DNA of 64,000 nt, from the NCBI RefSeq assembly GCF_965228805.1, contig NZ_CBDDIE010000003.1, positions 2,356,001 through 2,420,000 of the forward strand, read 5' to 3'. This document shows, piece by piece, positions 59,474-64,000 of the stretch. Within the stretch, counting starts at the first letter, position 1, and each line of letters begins with the position of its first letter. This DNA comes from JASBTN01 sp965228805 (GTDB lineage: Bacteria; Pseudomonadota; Alphaproteobacteria; Rhodobacterales; Rhodobacteraceae). The notes under the pieces were generated by a model that saw only the letters and a list, made by a program, of their open reading frames with translations, did not search any database and had not been told where the DNA came from. The position numbers and the translations under genes are program-made.

Positions 59474-60754
59474 ATGGGAGTTGCGCGAACACTCCTTCAC
59501 ACGATCTGGACAGGGATTGCGGCGGTGCTGATCGCCGCCCCGCTCCAGGCAGGCCCGCTGCAGGACATGATCGACGCCACACCGGACGGCGGCGAGATCG
59601 TACCCCCTGCAGGCACCTATGTTGAACAGATCACCATCGACCGCAACGTGACCGTGGACGGGCGCAATGGCGTGGTGATCGACGGCGGTGGTGAAGGCAC
59701 CGTCGTGACCCTGTCTGCCGACAGCGCCGCGTTGAAGAACGTGACGATCCGCAACTCGGGCCGGTTGCACAACAAGGTCGACGCCGGGTTGCGCATTGCG
59801 GGCAATTTCAACGTTGTCCGGGATGTGTCGATTGAGAACAGCTTGTTTGGCATCGACATGACCCAGGCCTCGAACAACGTGCTGCGCCGGATCTACATCA
59901 GCTCCAAGGACATGCCGCTGGAGCTGCGCGGGGATTCGATCCGGATCTGGTACTCGAACGACAACAAGCTCGAGGACATGACGATTGAGGATGCCCGGGA
60001 CATCGTCATCTGGTATTCCGAGGGCGTGGTGATCCGCGACAGCCGCATTCGCCGTGGCCGCTATGGCATCCATTTCATGTATGCCCATAACAACATCGTC
60101 GAGAACAACGAGATCACCGACTGCGTGGTCGGCGTGTTCCTGATGTATGCCAACCACATCACCGTGCGCGACAATGACATTCTGCGCAGCTGGGGCGCTT
60201 CGGGCCTGGGCATCGGTTTCAAGGAAGCCTCGGGCGCGGTGATCCAGCGCAACAACCTGATCGGCAATGCCTCAGGTGTCTATCTGGACCCGTCGCCCTG
60301 GGACCCGGATATGACCAATGTCTTCGAAGACAACGTGATCGCCTACAACGGTATCGGGGTCGAGTTTCACACCGAGTGGAAGGGCAACCACTTCCGTCGC
60401 AACAGCTTTGTGTCGAACTTTACCCAGATTTCCGTGCGCGGCCGGGGCTCAGCGATCAACGAAAGCTGGGAAGGCAACTATTGGGACGACTACGCGGGGT
60501 TCGACAAGGACGGCGACCGCGTGGGCGACGTGCCCTATGAGATTTACAACTATGCCGACCGCATCTGGATGGAGGTGCCCTCGGCCTCCTTCTTCCGTGG
60601 CGGATTGGCCCTTGCTACGCTGGATTTCGTCGAACGGCTCGCGCCGTTCTCGGAACCGCGCCTGTTGATGCGTGAAGAGGCCTCGATGATGGATCGCCCG
60701 GTGGCAGAACTACCGACGGTCGCCCCGCGCAGCGCATTGGAGATGCTGCAATGA
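59474..60754 (+). CDS. nosD: NosD, periplasmic copper-insertion protein
   Basis: 426 residues with a signal peptide (LLHTIWTGIAAVLIAAPLQA). Right-handed beta-helix of CASH-type repeats: VVIDGGGEGTVVTLSADSAALKNVTIRNSG (in part), IHFMYAHNNIVENNEITDCVVGVFLMYAN (in part), VFEDNVIAYNGIGVEFH. Works with NosF and NosY in CuZ assembly. Overlaps nosG by 4 bp. Confidence 0.94.
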   Translation: MGVARTLLHTIWTGIAAVLIAAPLQAGPLQDMIDATPDGGEIVPPAGTYVEQITIDRNVTVDGRNGVVIDGGGEGTVVTLSADSAALKNVTIRNSGRLHNKVDAGLRIAGNFNVVRDVSIENSLFGIDMTQASNNVLRRIYISSKDMPLELRGDSIRIWYSNDNKLEDMTIEDARDIVIWYSEGVVIRDSRIRRGRYGIHFMYAHNNIVENNEITDCVVGVFLMYANHITVRDNDILRSWGASGLGIGFKEASGAVIQRNNLIGNASGVYLDPSPWDPDMTNVFEDNVIAYNGIGVEFHTEWKGNHFRRNSFVSNFTQISVRGRGSAINESWEGNYWDDYAGFDKDGDRVGDVPYEIYNYADRIWMEVPSASFFRGGLALATLDFVERLAPFSEPRLLMREEASMMDRPVAELPTVAPRSALEMLQ

Positions 60755-61557
60755 CCGACAAACCGGACCCGAAACCTGCCGTCGCACCGGTCGGTGCGCC
60801 GAAGAAGAAAAAGAAGATGACCCGCCGCGAGCTGGAGCGGCGGCGCATGTTGCTGCGCTCGGTCGGGGCGGGGGTGGCTGCCGTGGCGGCTGGCCTGGTC
60901 GGCTGGTACCCGGTGCGCGCCGAGGTCTTCGACCGCCTGCGCCCACCCGGGGCCATTCCCGAAGATGACTTCCTGGCTGCCTGCATCAAATGTGGCCAGT
61001 GCGTGCAGGTCTGCCCGGTCGAGGCCATCGTGCTGGGCGACGGCGACGAGGGCTACGGGCTGGGCGTGCCCTATATCGACGCGCGCAAACAGGCCTGCGA
61101 CTTCTCCTGCGACGCCACGCAATGCGTGTTGGCCTGCCCGACCGGGGCGCTCAGCCACGACATTTCGAAAAAGGAAGAGGTCGACATCGGCTTTGCCCGC
61201 CTGGCCCGCCCGGATGCCTGCCTGGCGATGAAGGGGCTGGGCTTCAAGGGTTACGTGCAGGGCGAGGATTTCAACGGGTTGCTGCGGTATGAGGAAATCG
61301 ACCGCTGGAACCCGATCCCTGTGGCCGACCACCCCTATAACCTTGAACTCTGCGACCTCTGCGTGCGCGAATGCCCCATTGAGGGCGCGATCAGCCTGGA
61401 ACCGATGAGCGACGATCCGGACGAGAAACGCTTTGTCCCCGTGGTGCACGACGCCTGTGTCGGCTGCGGCACCTGCGAGATGATGTGCCCGACCGAACCC
61501 GCCTCGATCGTGATCGACACGGAGTTGTCCCTCAAGCGTCAGGAGGGTCTGGCATGA
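60751..61557 (+). CDS. nosG: NosG, NapG-like ferredoxin
   Basis: 268 residues with four [4Fe-4S] motifs: CIKCGQCVQVCP, CDFSCDATQCVLACP, CDLCVRECP and CVGCGTCEMMCP. The N-terminus is Lys-rich then RRELERRRMLLRSVGAG, a possible Tat signal. With NosH it forms a putative menaquinol dehydrogenase feeding NosZ in clade II systems, replacing NosR. Confidence 0.92.
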   Translation: MTDKPDPKPAVAPVGAPKKKKKMTRRELERRRMLLRSVGAGVAAVAAGLVGWYPVRAEVFDRLRPPGAIPEDDFLAACIKCGQCVQVCPVEAIVLGDGDEGYGLGVPYIDARKQACDFSCDATQCVLACPTGALSHDISKKEEVDIGFARLARPDACLAMKGLGFKGYVQGEDFNGLLRYEEIDRWNPIPVADHPYNLELCDLCVRECPIEGAISLEPMSDDPDEKRFVPVVHDACVGCGTCEMMCPTEPASIVIDTELSLKRQEGLA

Positions 61558-62537
61558 GCTTTCGCTGGTACCTGCATAAAACGGCAATGATGTTCGGCGC
61601 CGCGCCGCGCAAACCCACGGCCGCCGAGGAAACCGAGGCCGCGCGCGCCGAGAAGAAACACCAGAAGACGCCCGATGAAGCGAAGAAGCGCAAGGCGATC
61701 ATCGCGCATGAGCTGGAATACCCGGTGGTGAACCGGAAATGGAAATACGCGCGCTGGACCTCGATATTCATCATCAATGCCATGTTCATCGTGTCCTTCA
61801 GCTGGGACGTGCAGCTGGTCGAAGGCGCGCTGACCGCCTCGCGCTTCCTGGGTTTCCACATGGCCGACCCGACCGCGGCGATCCAGGTCACACTGGCCTA
61901 CAAGGATCTGATGCTGAACCTTCTGATCGGCACCGTGACGGTGATCATCGTCTGGTGGTTCTTTGGCGGGCGCGCCTTCTGTTCCTGGGCCTGCCCCTAT
62001 CACCTGCTGGCCGAATGGGCCGAGGCGATCCACCTGTTCCTGGCCCGCCGCGGCTGGGTCAAGGATCACCCGTTCCACCGCGGCATGCGCGTGGTGCTGT
62101 GGTTCGTCTTCATGGCGCTGGCGCTGTTCACCGGCTACACCGTGTTCGAATACATCAACCCGGTGGGCATCGTGTCCCGCGCCCTGATCTACGGGCCGAC
62201 CATTGCGCTGATGTGGGTGGCTTTCCTGCTGAGCTTTGAGATCTTCTTCTCGCGCCGTTTCTGGTGCCGCTATGCCTGCCCGATGGGGCTGACCTATGGC
62301 GTGTTGGGCACCGCCGCGCCGGTGCAGATCCAGTACGAGCTGGACAAATGCGTGCATGAGGGCGAGTGTCGCGAGGTTTGCCTGGTGCCGCATGTCTTGG
62401 AGATCACCAAGATGGGCTATGCTCAGGATACTGTTGAATATATCGCGCCGGATTGCACCCGGTGCGGGCTCTGCGTCGATGCCTGTCCGCAAGGCGCGCT
62501 GAGCTTCAAGATGCGCGGGCTGGACGGGGTGATCTGA
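61554..62537 (+). CDS. nosH: NosH, NapH-like membrane polyferredoxin
   Basis: 327 residues, four membrane helices with CSWACPYH and CRYACPMG motifs after helices 2 and 4, and two C-terminal cluster motifs (CVHEGECREVCLVPH and CTRCGLCVDACPQ). Quinol-oxidising partner of NosG. ATGA overlap with nosG and TGATG with nosF. Confidence 0.92.
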   Translation: MSFRWYLHKTAMMFGAAPRKPTAAEETEAARAEKKHQKTPDEAKKRKAIIAHELEYPVVNRKWKYARWTSIFIINAMFIVSFSWDVQLVEGALTASRFLGFHMADPTAAIQVTLAYKDLMLNLLIGTVTVIIVWWFFGGRAFCSWACPYHLLAEWAEAIHLFLARRGWVKDHPFHRGMRVVLWFVFMALALFTGYTVFEYINPVGIVSRALIYGPTIALMWVAFLLSFEIFFSRRFWCRYACPMGLTYGVLGTAAPVQIQYELDKCVHEGECREVCLVPHVLEITKMGYAQDTVEYIAPDCTRCGLCVDACPQGALSFKMRGLDGVI

Positions 62538-63391
62538 TGGGCATGATCCGTATCAATGGGCTGACCAAGCGGTTCGAACGCCGCGCGGTGTTGGATGAGC
62601 TGACCCTGTCGCTGGACGCGGGCGACCGCGTGGCGCTGATCGGCTCGAACGGGGCCGGCAAAACCACCCTGTTCCGCTGCCTGCTGGGCCATTACCGCTA
62701 CAAGGGCGAGGTCGGCTTTGAAGGGGCGGGGGCCACGCGGCGCGACATGTCCCTGCTGTCGCGCGTGGCCTTCGTGCCGCAGCTGCCGCCGCCCCTGCGC
62801 ATGCCCGTGGGCGAGTTGCTGAGCTTTGCCGAGAAGGGCGCAGGCGCTGATCGGGCCCGGATGCTCGATATCTCCGGCAAGATGGGCATCGATCTGGACG
62901 AGGTTCGCTCGCGTCCCTTCTATCGCCTGTCTGGCGGGCAGAAGCAGAAGATCCTGGTGACCGTGGCGCTGGCGCGGGCTGCCGACCTACTGATCTTCGA
63001 CGAACCGGCCGCCAACCTCGACCCGGCCGCGCGCGCGGTGTTCATCGACCTGCTGGCTGAACGCAAGGACGCCTCGATGTTGATCGCCAGCCACCGGCTG
63101 GAAGAGGTGGCGCCCCTGGTCAATCGGGTGATCGAACTTGACCGAGGTAAAGTCGTGCTGGACGATTCGGTGGTAGACAGGTTGAAAGCGGGCGCGTTTC
63201 GCAGTTGCCGCATCGGCATTGCCGAGCCGCACCCGACCTTCGCCAATGCCCTGGCCGAGTGGGGCTTTACCGGCACGGACACCCTGTTCGAGGGGCGCAT
63301 TCCCGCCGGTGACACCCTGCGCTTCCTGGGGCTCTTGAGCCGCTACGCAAGTCTGATCGAGCGGCTGTCGTTCGAGACGGGAGATGAGTGA
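62537..63391 (+). CDS. nosF: NosF ABC transporter ATPase
   Basis: 284 residues. Walker A GSNGAGKTT, signature LSGGQKQK, Walker B LLIFDEPAANLD and switch His in IASHRLEEV. Cytoplasmic ATPase of the NosFY transporter that supports CuZ assembly. Confidence 0.94.
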   Translation: MGMIRINGLTKRFERRAVLDELTLSLDAGDRVALIGSNGAGKTTLFRCLLGHYRYKGEVGFEGAGATRRDMSLLSRVAFVPQLPPPLRMPVGELLSFAEKGAGADRARMLDISGKMGIDLDEVRSRPFYRLSGGQKQKILVTVALARAADLLIFDEPAANLDPAARAVFIDLLAERKDASMLIASHRLEEVAPLVNRVIELDRGKVVLDDSVVDRLKAGAFRSCRIGIAEPHPTFANALAEWGFTGTDTLFEGRIPAGDTLRFLGLLSRYASLIERLSFETGDE

Positions 63392-63879
63392 TGTGTCGTT
63401 GTTCCCATAGGCATTCGCGCCGTTCGGTGTTGGCCATGATTGCCGTGACCCCGGTGCTCGCGGCCTGCAAACCGCAGACCGAGGGCCCCGAGGATATCCG
63501 CTGGGGGCGTGAGACCTGCGAGATTTGCGGCATGATCATTTCCGATCCCCGGTTTGCCGCAGAGGTGCGCGGGGGCGAGGAGAAGAAGCTCTATAAATTC
63601 GACGATATTGGCGACGCGGTACATTGGTTGGCGCTGCAAAGCTGGAACCAGGATCCGGAGGTTGAATTCTGGGTCATGGACAGCAATAACGGCACGGAAT
63701 GGCTCGACGCGCGGCAGGCCTTCTATCATCCCGACGTGATCAGTCCGATGGATTACGGCTATGCGGCCGTGGCCTCGGCTGAGCCCGGAACGGTTCCCTT
63801 TGCGGTCATGAAGACCGGGGTGATGATGAAGGGGCTGTCCAGTCGGTGCCTGCCTGTCGAGGAGATTGCCGCCAAATGA
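63391..63879 (+). CDS. nosL: NosL copper chaperone lipoprotein
   Basis: 162 residues; ATG 63391 overlaps the nosF TGA and has GGGAG 7 nt upstream. Lipobox LAAC with Cys26, Cu(I)-binding CEICGM (Cys43, Cys46, Met48). Outer- or inner-membrane-anchored periplasmic copper chaperone for NosZ. Lies before nosY rather than after it. Confidence 0.94.
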   Translation: MCRCSHRHSRRSVLAMIAVTPVLAACKPQTEGPEDIRWGRETCEICGMIISDPRFAAEVRGGEEKKLYKFDDIGDAVHWLALQSWNQDPEVEFWVMDSNNGTEWLDARQAFYHPDVISPMDYGYAAVASAEPGTVPFAVMKTGVMMKGLSSRCLPVEEIAAK

Positions 63880-64000
63880 CCCAAGCCCCCCGTGCCGGTT
63901 TCGGCCTGATGCTGCGGCTGGAGCTCGCAGAGAGTTTGCGCTCGCGCTGGTTTCACTTCTATTCGGTCGTCGTGATCGGCCTGATGCTGCTGTTGATCGG
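63876..64000 (+). CDS. nosY: NosY ABC permease (cut by the window edge)
   Basis: 41 codons are visible: MTQAPRAGFGLMLRLELAES, then a first membrane helix beginning HFYSVVVIGLMLLLI. The start overlaps nosL by 4 bp (ATGA). Position after nosF/nosL and the N-terminal pattern fit NosY. Confidence 0.8.
   Translation, partial: MTQAPRAGFGLMLRLELAESLRSRWFHFYSVVVIGLMLLLI

Overview
The window is GC-rich, densely packed DNA with many ATGA and TGATG stop/start overlaps. It looks like the chromosome or a large replicon of a denitrifying alphaproteobacterium, most likely Rhodobacterales (roseobacter/Rhodobacter type). Pointers are a glcDEF operon, ALA-synthase-type hemA, an FMN-riboswitch DMT transporter, a nirS system with d1-haem genes in the order E-C-F-DL-G-H-J-N, and norCBQDEF. 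I saw no phage, insertion sequence, CRISPR array, tRNA or rRNA.

Layout. 1-10.3 kb: a WYL-type regulator (cut by the window edge) with a VOC protein, a HEAT-like hypothetical with hydroxypyruvate isomerase, a DUF1285 protein, then a translationally coupled operon MoxR / DUF58 / BatA-DUF4159 / large membrane protein. 10.4-16.9 kb: two small envelope proteins, glycolate oxidase glcDEF behind a palindromic operator, a secreted trypsin-like protease and a small heat-shock protein. 17-23.3 kb: a DMT transporter (RibN candidate) behind an FMN riboswitch, an ECF sigma factor coupled to a membrane-anchored vWA protein, a GFA-family protein and a DUF3857/transglutaminase protein. 23.3-30.9 kb: a phytase-like secreted esterase whose Shine-Dalgarno lies in a hairpin, gabD, an alpha/beta hydrolase, a secreted unknown, a P1-family peptidase and hemA.

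31-64 kb is a denitrification island: nnrS; nirS; a NirT/NapC-ethylbenzene-dehydrogenase-like fusion cytochrome; a cupredoxin; nirECF(DL)GHJN plus a sirohydrochlorin-chelatase-like gene; norCBQDEF; a Dnr-type Crp/Fnr regulator; two tiny membrane proteins; menG/ubiE and menA homologues; pcuC; and a nos cluster of order nosZ-cytc-cytc-nosB-like-D-G-H-F-L-Y that leaves the window inside nosY. Eight FNR/Dnr-type inverted repeats (TTGAC/TTAAC-N4-GTCAA class) mark hemA, nnrS, nirS, nirE, norC, the small-protein/menGA unit and nosZ, with one orphan at the nnrS 3' end. The genes together cover nitrite -> NO -> N2O -> N2, haem and d1-haem supply, copper supply and regulation by the encoded Dnr protein.

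The most interesting point is that the nos genes are of the clade II (Sec-exported, NosB/NosGH, no NosR/NosX) type and sit directly downstream of MenA and MenG/UbiE homologues. This suggests an imported menaquinol-linked N2O-reducing module in a lineage normally thought of as ubiquinone-only with clade I NosZ. All function calls are from reading the translated sequence; no database search was run.
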